DNA of 62,318 nt from positions 1 through 62,318 of the forward strand of contig PFVX01000080.1 of the NCBI GenBank assembly GCA_002790835.1, in the 5' to 3' direction. Of this stretch, positions 16,632 to 24,910 are shown piece by piece (the first letter of the stretch is position 1; each line of letters starts with the position of its first letter). The notes below the pieces were generated by a model that did not search any database, was not told the DNA's origin, and saw only the letters and a program-made list of their open reading frames with translations. The position numbers and the translations under genes are program-made. The stretch is from a bacterium CG_4_9_14_3_um_filter_65_15. Its GTDB lineage: Bacteria; Krumholzibacteriota; Krumholzibacteriia; LZORAL124-64-63.

Positions 16632-17131
16632 CGGGATCCCTCCAGAGCCTCGGCGTCCTTATCCTTCATGGGTATCACGCTGAATCGCTCCATGCCGGCG
16701 TCCTCCAGCAGGTCCATCATGTCGACCATGGGTTCGTAGCGCGCCTCGCGGTGGATCTTCACCAGGATGATGATGTTGGGGTTGGCTGCCTCGGCGGACT
16801 CCAGATTGGGGCGCAGGTCCTCCCAGGTGATCGGCTCGATCCCGCCCTTGCCCAGCTTCATGAACAGGGATTCGTCGCGGTCGACGAAGACCGTCATCAC
16901 GTTGGACTCGGGGACCTCGACCTTGGCGTCCGGTTCGGGCAGGTTGACTTCCATGGCCAACGGACGCCGGAACACGGTCGTGACCATGAAGAAGATCAGC
17001 AGCAGGAATGCCACGTCCACCATGGGCGTCATGTCCACCCGCACGCCTACGCGCTTCTTCTTGGCCTTTCCCAACACGCCCTTGGCGGGCAGTTTGCTGT
17101 TTCCGCTGTCCGCGGCGGCGATATCAGCCAT
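16628..17131 (-). CDS. exbD: ExbD/TolR-family protein, second copy
   Basis: A 167-residue protein. A lysine-rich N-terminus leads to one membrane helix with the family motif V-D-M-T-P-M-V-D-V-A-F-L-L-L-I-F-F (about 32-48), where the first-helix Asp carries protons, and then a periplasmic domain. It overlaps the preceding exbD gene by 8 bp and the tonB gene by 4 bp. Two ExbD paralogs in tandem are usual in Bacteroidota-like TonB operons and may form a heteromeric stator. Confidence 0.92.
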   Translation of the reverse strand: MADIAAADSGNSKLPAKGVLGKAKKKRVGVRVDMTPMVDVAFLLLIFFMVTTVFRRPLAMEVNLPEPDAKVEVPESNVMTVFVDRDESLFMKLGKGGIEPITWEDLRPNLESAEAANPNIIILVKIHREARYEPMVDMMDLLEDAGMERFSVIPMKDKDAEALEGSR

Positions 17132-17612
17132 CGGCAGACTCCTCGGGATTGGGCGTCGTCGGGGTCGGGCTCTCGGGGGCCGTGTTCTCGGGTCGCGGCG
17201 TCCGCTTCTTCAGGTCGGTCATCAGGTTGAAGCGCAGGGTCTTGGCCTGGGCCAGATTGTCCATCAGGTCGGCCATGGCGCCGAAGGGGGCGTCGCGGTC
17301 GCCCTTGACCACCACCACGGCGGCGGGGTTGCGGCTGCGCCAGTTGACGATGGCGTCCAGGATGTTGTCCGGAGCCAGGGCCTGGACTTCCTTGCCCGAG
17401 GCGTCGGAGATGAACATCTGCCCGGTCTTGTTCACCGTCAGGATGATGGTGCCGGTCTCGGGCACGTGGATCTCGGAACTGGACAGCGGCAGCTCCACCG
17501 AGACCTGCTCCGGGGGTTTGAACTGCGTGGTGGACATGAAGAAGATCAGCAGCAGGAACGCCACGTCCACCATGGGCGTCATGTCGATGTGGACTTTCTT
17601 GCGACTCGCCAC
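17124..17612 (-). CDS. exbD: ExbD/TolR-family protein, first copy
   Basis: A 162-residue protein with a very short cytoplasmic start, M-A-S-R-K-K-V-H, and the membrane motif I-D-M-T-P-M-V-D-V-A-F-L-L-L-I-F-F (about 9-25) containing the conserved Asp. The periplasmic domain ends in a proline/threonine-rich tail. It is only about half similar in its periplasmic part to the second copy, so the two are old duplicates rather than a recent repeat. It follows exbB by 3 bp and overlaps the second exbD by 8 bp. Confidence 0.92.
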   Translation of the reverse strand: MASRKKVHIDMTPMVDVAFLLLIFFMSTTQFKPPEQVSVELPLSSSEIHVPETGTIILTVNKTGQMFISDASGKEVQALAPDNILDAIVNWRSRNPAAVVVVKGDRDAPFGAMADLMDNLAQAKTLRFNLMTDLKKRTPRPENTAPESPTPTTPNPEESADG

Positions 17613-17615
17613 GGT

Positions 17616-18332
17616 TTACACCCCTTGCTCGGAATCCAGCAACTGGAGCACCTCGTAGGACGTCTCCTCGACCCGGGTGTTGAATTTGTCGACCTTGGTG
17701 GTGAAGTAGTTGTAGAGCATGGTCGCGATGATGGCGGTCGTCAGGCCCAGGGCCGTGTTCACCAGCGCCTCGCTGATGCCGAGGGCCAGCTGGGTGGCGT
17801 CAGGCGCGCCGGCGCGGCTCATGGCGTGGAAGGAGCGGATCATGCCGATGGTCGTGCCCAGCAGACCGAGCATGGTGGCGATGGAGGCGATGGTCGACAG
17901 GGCGTTGAGATTCTCCTCCAGGTTCGGGCTCTCCAGGGCGTTGGCCTCCTGCAGGGCGCGCCGGGTCTCGTCCATGAGCTCCTTGTGGGAGGTCTTGCGG
18001 CCCGCTTGGCGGTGATAGCTTTCCAGGCCGGCGCCGATGACGTTGGCCAGGCTGCCGCCCTGCTTCTTGCAGGCGGTGATGGCGTCCTCGATGGCGCCCG
18101 AATGCACGGTCTGCTTGAGGTTCTTGACGAACCCGCCCACGCTGCCCCGTCCTCCGGCCCGCCACAGGACGATGAATCGCTCCACGGCGAAGGTCAGGGT
18201 CAGCAGGAAGAAGGTCAGGCCCATCACCAGGAGGGGGCCGCCCTGTTTGAGGTACTCCGGAGAGTTCTGCCAGATGAAATACGACACCACGATGGAGACG
18301 AGGGTAATCGGGATGAGCACATAGCTTTTCAT
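17616..18332 (-). CDS. exbB: ExbB/TolQ/MotA-family proton channel protein
   Basis: A 238-residue membrane protein. There is an N-terminal helix pair, a cytoplasmic loop and two more helices. The signature region I-A-T-M-L-G-L-L-G-T-T-I-G-M-I lies near 151-165, followed by ALVNTALGLTTAIIATMLYN. It forms the pentameric proton channel of the ExbBD-TonB motor. The ATG overlaps the stop of the TPR gene by 4 bp. The first hydrophobic segment is long and doubled compared with enteric ExbB. Confidence 0.9.
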   Translation of the reverse strand: MKSYVLIPITLVSIVVSYFIWQNSPEYLKQGGPLLVMGLTFFLLTLTFAVERFIVLWRAGGRGSVGGFVKNLKQTVHSGAIEDAITACKKQGGSLANVIGAGLESYHRQAGRKTSHKELMDETRRALQEANALESPNLEENLNALSTIASIATMLGLLGTTIGMIRSFHAMSRAGAPDATQLALGISEALVNTALGLTTAIIATMLYNYFTTKVDKFNTRVEETSYEVLQLLDSEQGV

Positions 18333-20176
18333 TGCTGCGTGGTTTCCTTTCCGTTGCTGCGGGCCTGGAGCAAAAGTTCATTTCCTGTCTTGAGCATCGG
18401 GTTCGCGGGGTCGATGGCGCGGGCCTTGGCGAAAGCCTTCTCCGCGTCATCCAGCCGGCCTTGTCCCAGGCGCGCACTGCCCAGGCCCGCCCAGCCGTCG
18501 GCATTGCCGGGGTCGGCCTCGGCTGCCCGTCGATAGGAGTCGGCCGCCTGATCGTAGGCGGCGCGGCGCAGACTGCAAAAGGCCGTCCCGCGCAGGGCCT
18601 TGGCGTTGGCCGGGTCGCCGGCCAGGACGGCGCGGTATTCCGCTTCGGCCGCGTCAAGGTCACCGGTCATGGCCAGAGACTGGGCCAACAGCAGGTGCGC
18701 CACCTCCAGATCGTTCCGCAAGGTGACCGCGCGGCGGAAATCCCCCGTCGCCTCGGCGTAGTTGCCGGCCCGGAAGCGGGCGATCCCGAGGTTCAGGTGG
18801 TAGGCGGCGTTGTCGGGGTCCATGGCGGCGGCCCGAGCCAGCAGCACAATGGCGGAGTCGGTCCGGCCGCGCTCGAGGGCCAGCAATCCCTGCCGGTAGG
18901 GAACGCTTGCCGCAGCGGGATCCAGTCCGGCGGCGCGGTTCAACAGGGAGTCCGCGCCCGCGGGGATTCCCGCGCCGTTGAGCAGGACCGCGGCGTCGAT
19001 GAGGTCGTCGATGCGCCAGGAAAGATCGGCGGGAAGCGCGAGCATCAGTTCGGCGGCGGCGGTCCGGGTGGAATCATCGGAGGCGTGGAGGCCGAACCTG
19101 GCGAAGTTGAAGCGGGATACGGTGTCCTGCGGCGCCAAGGCGAGCGCCCTGCGCGCCGCGGCCAGGGCCTGCTCGGGGCGACCGGCCTGGTCCATGGCGT
19201 CAGCCAACCGGGACTGGAGGTCGGCCGCGTCGGGTTCCAGGGCGACGAGACGCAGGTAGCAGCCGGCGGCCTGGTCGTGCCGCTTGGCAAGGGTGAAGAG
19301 GTTGGCCAGATCCTTCAGGGCCGGAGCGTAGGTGGAATCGGCGGCCACCGCCTGCAGGTATTGATCCTTGGCGGCGTTGAACCGGCGCTGGGATTCGTAG
19401 AGCCGGCCCAGCCGGGTGCGGAGCTCGGGTTCGCGGGGCGGATTGGGCGCTGCGAGCATCTCTTCGAAAATCGGGATGGCCAGAGCGGGATATCCTTCGG
19501 CCACGTCGATTTCGGCCACCAGCATGGCGTAGGTCGGGTTGGCGGGGGCCAGCGACCGGGCCTTGAGGCCGGACTTTTCGGCCGAGGCCAGATCCCCCGT
19601 GCCCTGTTGCACCAGGGCCAGTCCGTGCCAATACCAGTCCTCGCCCTCATTCAGCCCGTGCCGGCCTTTCCCGCGGTCCAGGTGGCTACGGGCTGCATCC
19701 CATTTCTCCCCGGCGATCAGCAGCAGGGCCTGGCCGTAGTTTGCCGCCCAGTCCTTGGGGTCTTCCCGTATGGCCCGGTCGATTTCCGCGGCCGCGGGGC
19801 CCGGCTGATCCTCCCGCAAGAGGGCGATGCCCAGGCCCGCCCGGGCCGACGGGAAAGCGTCTCCCGCCGCGGCCACAGCTTGCCGGCACCGGGCCTCGGC
19901 GCCGGCGGCGTCACCCCGGCTGAGGGTGATCCGGGCCAACCCCCACAGGGCTTCGGGAAGCTTGTAGCCGTGGGCTACGGCGTCCTCGTACAACGTCGTC
20001 GCCTGGTCCAGGTCGCCGTCCGCGAAGGCATTGTTACCCTGACGCAAAGGGTCGTTGTCCACGGTGTAGGATGGGCCGGCGGCCAATGCCGGATGGACCG
20101 CCAGCAGCGACAGGGCCGTCAGCAGGACGACCGTTATGGCGGCGCGATGTTGGATGTGGGACTTCTGCACGGACAA
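18329..20176 (-). CDS. Secreted tetratricopeptide-repeat protein in a TonB operon
   Basis: A 615-residue protein with a signal peptide (cleaved near H-P-A-L-A-A, about residue 33) and then at least twelve TPR-like helical hairpins with the usual A/G/Y/P positions (for example NPTYAMLVAEIDVAEGYPAL, then the repeats of about 34 residues to the end). The start is TTG at 20176, which lies 5 bp behind GGGGGAG; a GTG two codons on is an alternative. TPR proteins scaffold protein complexes. It is placed between the PstS-like gene (2 bp gap) and exbB (4 bp overlap), so it probably works in the periplasm with the TonB motor. Confidence 0.85.
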   Translation of the reverse strand: MSVQKSHIQHRAAITVVLLTALSLLAVHPALAAGPSYTVDNDPLRQGNNAFADGDLDQATTLYEDAVAHGYKLPEALWGLARITLSRGDAAGAEARCRQAVAAAGDAFPSARAGLGIALLREDQPGPAAAEIDRAIREDPKDWAANYGQALLLIAGEKWDAARSHLDRGKGRHGLNEGEDWYWHGLALVQQGTGDLASAEKSGLKARSLAPANPTYAMLVAEIDVAEGYPALAIPIFEEMLAAPNPPREPELRTRLGRLYESQRRFNAAKDQYLQAVAADSTYAPALKDLANLFTLAKRHDQAAGCYLRLVALEPDAADLQSRLADAMDQAGRPEQALAAARRALALAPQDTVSRFNFARFGLHASDDSTRTAAAELMLALPADLSWRIDDLIDAAVLLNGAGIPAGADSLLNRAAGLDPAAASVPYRQGLLALERGRTDSAIVLLARAAAMDPDNAAYHLNLGIARFRAGNYAEATGDFRRAVTLRNDLEVAHLLLAQSLAMTGDLDAAEAEYRAVLAGDPANAKALRGTAFCSLRRAAYDQAADSYRRAAEADPGNADGWAGLGSARLGQGRLDDAEKAFAKARAIDPANPMLKTGNELLLQARSNGKETTQQ

Positions 20177-20178
20177 AC

Positions 20179-21147
20179 CTACTCCCCCAGGGGTTTGCGG
20201 CTGAGCTGGATCTCCCTCAACACCTGACGCGCGGGAATCGTCCCCGCCCGCTCGACCTGGCGCATGCCGCGGGCCGAGGTCAGATGCGTCAGGAAACGGC
20301 CGCCGGTGGCGCCGTCGTTCCCGCGACAGGCGAGGTACAGGCGATGGTGAAACGGGTACCGGCCGGTTGCCACGTTCTCATAGGTCGGCACAGCGGCCGC
20401 GCTGTCCGGCGCCGTCCGCGCCGTCAGGAACCGGACTCCTGGAGGCGGCGAAAGTCCCGGGTCTCCGGCCAGGGTCAGGCTGCTCACCAGGCCCCAGACG
20501 TCGGTCCGCTGGGCCTCGGCGGCGGCCTGCACGGCGGCCAGGACGGCTGCCTGGTCGGCCAGAAACACCATGACCGAGGGGATCGAGTCCGCAGGTGTGG
20601 CCATTCCGAGGTTGCGGCCAAGATCCTCCCAGAGCCCGTCGTTGGGGTCGGAGAGATAGAACCGGGCCAGGCCGGGCCGGCCACCCCGGAGCGCGGTGCG
20701 CAACTCCTCGGGCGTCAGGCCTTGCGCATCATCCTGCCGGGGCGCGGCGACCAGCAGGGCGCCGACGGCCACGGGCGCCACGATGGCCGTATCCCCGGTG
20801 ACTTCCCGGAACAACCGCTGCTCCGTGGCCGAGGGCGGGGTGTACAGGAAGGCCGCGTCGGCCTGCTTGTTGATCAGGTCCTCGAGAGCTCGACTGGTGC
20901 CGCCGTCGCGGACCGAAACAACCAGAGCAGGATAATCGCGCTGGTATGCGGCCAGCAGGCGGTCAATGAGTTCAGGCGCCTGGTTGTGGCCGGAGATCAC
21001 GAGGGAGGAGGGGGTTTCCGGGGAAAATTTGAGAATATCTTTCAAATTTTGCCAGGATGTGTTTCCGCGGGCGTGAATCAGGAATCCGATGACGACCAAG
21101 TACAGGGTCACACGAACCAGGAACCAGGTGCGTTTCCGCGTTGGCAT
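20179..21147 (-). CDS. PstS-like substrate-binding protein, membrane anchored
   Basis: A 322-residue protein. ATG 21147 was chosen because it begins with MPTRKRTWFLV and a single membrane helix (about 8-25) and avoids running into the divergent gene; an in-frame start at 21213 is possible but would overlap it. The rest resembles phosphate-type periplasmic binding proteins (PBP-like fold), with S-G-H-N-Q-A-P near 48-55 and D-G-G-T-S-R-A-L near 82-89 in place of PstS phosphate loops. The usual Pst transport genes are absent. The protein is followed by TPR, ExbB, ExbD, ExbD and TonB genes. Its role may be sensing or carrying an anion; this is inference. Confidence 0.72.
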   Translation of the reverse strand: MPTRKRTWFLVRVTLYLVVIGFLIHARGNTSWQNLKDILKFSPETPSSLVISGHNQAPELIDRLLAAYQRDYPALVVSVRDGGTSRALEDLINKQADAAFLYTPPSATEQRLFREVTGDTAIVAPVAVGALLVAAPRQDDAQGLTPEELRTALRGGRPGLARFYLSDPNDGLWEDLGRNLGMATPADSIPSVMVFLADQAAVLAAVQAAAEAQRTDVWGLVSSLTLAGDPGLSPPPGVRFLTARTAPDSAAAVPTYENVATGRYPFHHRLYLACRGNDGATGGRFLTHLTSARGMRQVERAGTIPARQVLREIQLSRKPLGE

Positions 21148-21163
21148 CAGAACCCGATTTCTG

Positions 21164-21192
21164 TTGCGCCAGCTGGCCATTGGTTTGATAAT
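21164..21192 (+). promoter_or_regulatory. Likely promoter giving a leaderless message
   Basis: TTGCGC at 21164-21169 and GATAAT at 21187-21192 (five of six matches) are separated by 17 bp. The expected start point is at or next to 21199, the ATG of the following gene, which has no ribosome binding site. This suggests a leaderless transcript. Confidence 0.5.
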
Positions 21193-21196
21193 GGCC
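21175..21196. promoter_or_regulatory. Inverted repeat, possible operator in the divergent promoter region
   Basis: GGCCATT at 21175-21181 and AATGGCC at 21190-21196 form a perfect 7-bp inverted repeat with an 8-bp spacer. It overlaps the -10 box of the rightward promoter and lies in the 51-bp gap between divergent genes. It does not match the LacI-type consensus found at 34 kb. Confidence 0.5.
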
Positions 21197-21198
21197 GC

Positions 21199-22680
21199 AT
21201 GGCTGAACAACACTCCAATTTGCGGCTCGACGGCCGCCGCGCGCTTGGCTTCGGGCTCCTCCCGGTGCTGGCTTCCGTCCTCGTCCTGTTCGTCGTGTCC
21301 GGTTGCGGGAATTCTCCCGAGCAGAAGGAGCCCGCTTTTTCTGGCTCATCTTATGAAAACAGTTTCATTGATTCCCTGCAAGCGAGAACTTTCCAATATT
21401 TCTGGGATTTGGGCGATTCGCCCACCGGTCTGGCCCCGGATCGATACCCCACGCGCTCCTTTGCCAGTGTCAGTGCAACAGGCTTTGCTTTAACAAGTTA
21501 TCCGATTGGTGTGAGACGGGGATGGGTGACTCGCGAGGCGGCCGCCCGGCGGGTTTTGAAAACCCTCGTTTTTTTCCGCACCGCGCCCCAGGATTCCACG
21601 GCCACCGCCACCGGCTACCATGGATTCTCTTATCACTTCCTCGACCAGGAATCCGGACGCCGCTTCGCCCAGGTGGAACTGTCCACCGTGGACACGGCGC
21701 TGTTGCTGGCCGGCGCCCTGTTCTGCCAGTCGTACTTCGACGGGGCGACGGCGGTGGAGGACAGCATCCGCACGGTGGCCGAGGAATTGTATCGGGCGGC
21801 GGACTGGCAGTGGGCTTCGGTGCGGCCGCCGCTGATCGGGCACGGCTGGAGTCCCGAGCATGGCCATATGCCGTATGACTGGGGCGGATACAACGAAGCG
21901 GCCCTGGTCTATCTCATGGCGCTGGGCTCGCCCACCCACCCGGTCGACCCTGCGGCCTGGCAGGCCTGGACCGAGGGGTATCGCTGGGGGGGATCGCCGG
22001 GACGCGAACGCATCGGTTTCGCCCCGCTGTTCGGCCACCAGTACACCCAGGTGTGGATCGACATGCGCGGCATCGCCGACACCTATTGCCGCGAACACGG
22101 CTTGGACTACTTCGAGAATTCCCGGCGCGCGGTGCTGGCCCAGCACGATTACGCCCTCGCCAATCCGGACGCATGGCGGGGATACGGGCCGCGGATGTGG
22201 GGTCTGACCGCCTGCGACGGACCGGTGGAGGGAGCCTTCACCATCGACGGCCGGCAGCGGGCTTTCCACACCTACTGGGCGCGCGGCGCTTCGTTCACCG
22301 CGGTGCGTGACGACGGCACGGTGTGCCCCTCGGCCATCGCCGGGTCGCTGCCATTCGCGCCGGAACTCATCATCCCCACGCTGGAAGCCATGCGCGCCGA
22401 CCACGGCGACCACCTCTACGGAACCTACGGTTTTCTGGATGCGGTGAACCCGACCTTCACCCTGGATGTGCCGGTGCAGCACGGAAAGGTCGTTCCCGGC
22501 CGCGGCTGGTACGACACCGATTATCTGGGCATCGACCAGGGACCCATCGTCGCCATGATCGAGAACCTGCGTTCCGGGTTCGTCTGGGAGATCATGCGTC
22601 GCAACCCCCACGTGCGTCGCGGCCTGTTGCGGGCGGGCTTCACCGGCGGTTGGCTCGATGATCCCGGGGAAGGCCCGTGA
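21199..22680 (+). CDS. GH144-type endo-beta-1,2-glucanase-like lipoprotein
   Basis: A 493-residue lipoprotein (lipobox V-V-S-G-C, C36) followed by one glycoamylase-like (alpha/alpha)6 domain. Family marks are T-F-Q-Y-F-W-D near 64-70, HGFSYHFLD near 141-149, G-Y-N-E-A with E233, LFGHQYTQVWIDMRG, L-D-Y-F-E-N-S-R-R and GIDQGPI near the end. The characterised members of GH144 cleave beta-1,2-glucan. The paralog at 44506 shares all these motifs. The protein should sit on the periplasmic side or outer membrane. It starts an operon with a sugar ABC importer: the following gene begins at or 14 bp after its stop. The substrate is known only through the family. Confidence 0.85.
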   Translation: MAEQHSNLRLDGRRALGFGLLPVLASVLVLFVVSGCGNSPEQKEPAFSGSSYENSFIDSLQARTFQYFWDLGDSPTGLAPDRYPTRSFASVSATGFALTSYPIGVRRGWVTREAAARRVLKTLVFFRTAPQDSTATATGYHGFSYHFLDQESGRRFAQVELSTVDTALLLAGALFCQSYFDGATAVEDSIRTVAEELYRAADWQWASVRPPLIGHGWSPEHGHMPYDWGGYNEAALVYLMALGSPTHPVDPAAWQAWTEGYRWGGSPGRERIGFAPLFGHQYTQVWIDMRGIADTYCREHGLDYFENSRRAVLAQHDYALANPDAWRGYGPRMWGLTACDGPVEGAFTIDGRQRAFHTYWARGASFTAVRDDGTVCPSAIAGSLPFAPELIIPTLEAMRADHGDHLYGTYGFLDAVNPTFTLDVPVQHGKVVPGRGWYDTDYLGIDQGPIVAMIENLRSGFVWEIMRRNPHVRRGLLRAGFTGGWLDDPGEGP

Positions 22681-22694
22681 CCGGGAAGGGCCGG

Positions 22695-24023
22695 ATGCGG
22701 TTGCTGCGGCCCGGGCTGCTCCTGGCCGCCTCGATCCTCGCCCTGGCCGTCTCGGGTTGTAGGGATTCCCGGAACGGCACGACCGTTCTGCGCTTCTGGG
22801 CCATGGGGCGCGAAGGGGAAGTCGTCCGCGAGCTGTTGCCCCGGTTCGAAGCCAATAACCCGGACGTGCGGGTGGATGTGCAGCAGATTCCCTGGTCGGC
22901 GGCCCACGAGAAACTGTTGACCGCATTCGTCGGGGGCAGCGTTCCGGACGTCGCTCAGCTCGGCAACACCTGGGTGGCGGAATTCGCCGCCCTCAAGGCC
23001 CTGGCTCCCCTGGATGGCCGGGTGGCGGAATCCGCTGCGGTGCACGCGTCGGACCATTTCGCCGGCATCTGGCAGACCAACGTGATCACCGGGACGCTGT
23101 ACGGCATTCCTTGGTATGTCGACACCCGCGTCATGTTCTACCGCCGGGATCTGCTGGCCGAGGCCGGGTTCCCGACACCCCCGCAGACCTGGTCCCAGTG
23201 GCGCACGGCGCTGGAGGCGGTCACCACCCGCGGAGGGGAGGGTCACTACGGGGTCCTGCTGCCTCTGAACGAATGGACCCAGCCGGTGATTCTGGGCCTG
23301 CAGCGCGGCGCGACCCTTCTGCGGGACGACGACACGCGCGGGGATTTCTCCTCGGACGCCTTCGCCTGTGCCTTCACCTTCTACCTCGATCTTTTCCGCG
23401 ACGGCCTGGCGCCCCCGGTGGCCAACAACGAAGTGGCCAACCTGTACCAGGAGTTCGCCCGCGGCGTCTTCGCCATGTACGTGAGCGGCCCGTGGAACCT
23501 GGGGGAATTTCGTCGCCGCCTGCCGGCCGATCTGCAGGACGTCTGGGCGACGGCGCCGTTGCCGGTTCCCGACGACCAGGCCGACAGCGGCTTGCCGGGG
23601 GTGTCCCTGGCCGGAGGTTCGAGCCTGGTGGTGTTCCGCCGCTCGTCGCACCAGGACGCCTCGTGGCGTCTCATCGAGTTCCTGTCGCAACCCGAGCAGC
23701 AGGCCGAATTTTCCCGCCTGACCGGCGACCTTCCCGCCCACCGCGCCGCCTGGGAAGATTCCACCCTGGCCGACGACCCGCGGGCTCGCGCCTTCCGCAT
23801 CCAGCTCGAGAACGTGACCGCCACGCCCAAGATCCCCGAGTGGGAGCAGATCGCCAACCGGGTCTGGGTCGCGGTGGAGCAGGCCGTACGCGGAGCGGCC
23901 ACCGAGAAGCAGGCGCTGGCCGACCTGGATACGGACGTGGACCGGATGCTGGCCAAGCGACGTTGGCTGAGGGATCACGCCGGTCCCCCCAAAGTGGATA
24001 AAACCGGGGAGGACGGCCCATGA
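22695..24023 (+). CDS. Sugar ABC transporter substrate-binding lipoprotein
   Basis: A 442-residue lipoprotein with lipobox V-S-G-C (C22). ATG 22695 follows GGAAGG; a GTG at 22677 overlapping the previous stop is the alternative. It is an extracellular solute-binding protein of family 1 (MalE/UgpB type): it opens with T-V-L-R-F-W-A-M-G, then R-F-E-A-N-N-P-D-V-R-V-D-V-Q-Q-I-P-W, the usual binding-protein start. It should capture an oligosaccharide in the periplasm for the two permeases encoded next. Given the neighbours, beta-1,2-linked gluco-oligosaccharides are the likely ligand. It overlaps the first permease gene by 4 bp. Confidence 0.9.
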   Translation: MRLLRPGLLLAASILALAVSGCRDSRNGTTVLRFWAMGREGEVVRELLPRFEANNPDVRVDVQQIPWSAAHEKLLTAFVGGSVPDVAQLGNTWVAEFAALKALAPLDGRVAESAAVHASDHFAGIWQTNVITGTLYGIPWYVDTRVMFYRRDLLAEAGFPTPPQTWSQWRTALEAVTTRGGEGHYGVLLPLNEWTQPVILGLQRGATLLRDDDTRGDFSSDAFACAFTFYLDLFRDGLAPPVANNEVANLYQEFARGVFAMYVSGPWNLGEFRRRLPADLQDVWATAPLPVPDDQADSGLPGVSLAGGSSLVVFRRSSHQDASWRLIEFLSQPEQQAEFSRLTGDLPAHRAAWEDSTLADDPRARAFRIQLENVTATPKIPEWEQIANRVWVAVEQAVRGAATEKQALADLDTDVDRMLAKRRWLRDHAGPPKVDKTGEDGP

Positions 24024-24910
24024 GTTCGGCCCTGGAGCGTCGCAAGGCCCGAGCCGCCTGGGTTTTCCTGGCGCCGGCGCTGCTGTTGCTGACGGTGTTC
24101 TTCGTCCTGCCGGTGGGGGCGGGCCTGCTGCTGAGCCTGACCGATTTCGACGTCTACGCCATCGCCTCCCCGGGTGCCATGCGCTTCGTGGGGCTGGCCA
24201 ACTACGCCCATCTGCTGCGGGACGCAACCTTCTGGCACGCGGTGGGCAACACCCTGCAGTTCGTGCTCATCGGCGGGCCCCTGTCCCTGGCGGTGTCCCT
24301 CGGCGCGGCCATGCTGGTGAACGCCAAGCTGGTGCGGATGCGCGGAATTTTCCGCACGATCTATTTCGCCCCGGTGGTGACCACGCTGGTGTCGGTGGCC
24401 ATCGTCTGGAAGTACCTCTACCATCCGCGCTACGGGCTGATCAACTGGCTGCTGCACCTGGTCGGGGTCGGGCCGGTGGACTGGCTCGGCGACCCCCATT
24501 GGGCCATGCCGGCCATCATCCTTCTGGCCGTCTGGAAGAACTTCGGCTACAACATGCTGATTTTCGTGGCCGGGCTGCAGATGATCCCCCGCGAGCTTTA
24601 CGAGGCGGCGGCCATCGACGGCGCCGGCTCCGGCCGCCGCTTCCGGCACATCACCATGCCCGGTCTGGCGCCCACCTTCCTGTTCGTCAGCGTCACGACC
24701 ATGATCGGTTACTTCCAGATCTTCGCCGAGCCGTACGTGATGACCCAGGGCGGTCCCCTTGGCGCGACGCGCAGCGTGGTGCTGCTGATGTACGAGGAGG
24801 GCTTCCGCTGGTGGCGCATGGGCATGGCCTCGGCGGTGGCGGTGCTGCTTTTGCTGATCACCCTGGCGGGCACCCTCGTGCAGCTGCGCTGGGCCAGGAG
24901 GGATCCATGA
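24020..24910 (+). CDS. Sugar ABC transporter permease, MalF/UgpA type
   Basis: A 296-residue protein with six predicted membrane helices. The cytoplasmic coupling loop has the family EAA motif, E-A-A-A-I-D-G-A-G near 194-202, followed by I-T-M-P-G-L-A-P. It forms the transport channel with the next permease. It overlaps the binding-protein gene and the next permease gene by 4 bp each. It should contact an ATPase of the MalK/MsmK type, which is not encoded in this operon. Confidence 0.92.
   Translation: MSSALERRKARAAWVFLAPALLLLTVFFVLPVGAGLLLSLTDFDVYAIASPGAMRFVGLANYAHLLRDATFWHAVGNTLQFVLIGGPLSLAVSLGAAMLVNAKLVRMRGIFRTIYFAPVVTTLVSVAIVWKYLYHPRYGLINWLLHLVGVGPVDWLGDPHWAMPAIILLAVWKNFGYNMLIFVAGLQMIPRELYEAAAIDGAGSGRRFRHITMPGLAPTFLFVSVTTMIGYFQIFAEPYVMTQGGPLGATRSVVLLMYEEGFRWWRMGMASAVAVLLLLITLAGTLVQLRWARRDP

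Noticed and set aside
20179-21147. A complete Pst phosphate ABC transporter
   Set aside because: Only a PstS-like binding protein is present; no PstC, PstA or PstB gene is adjacent.
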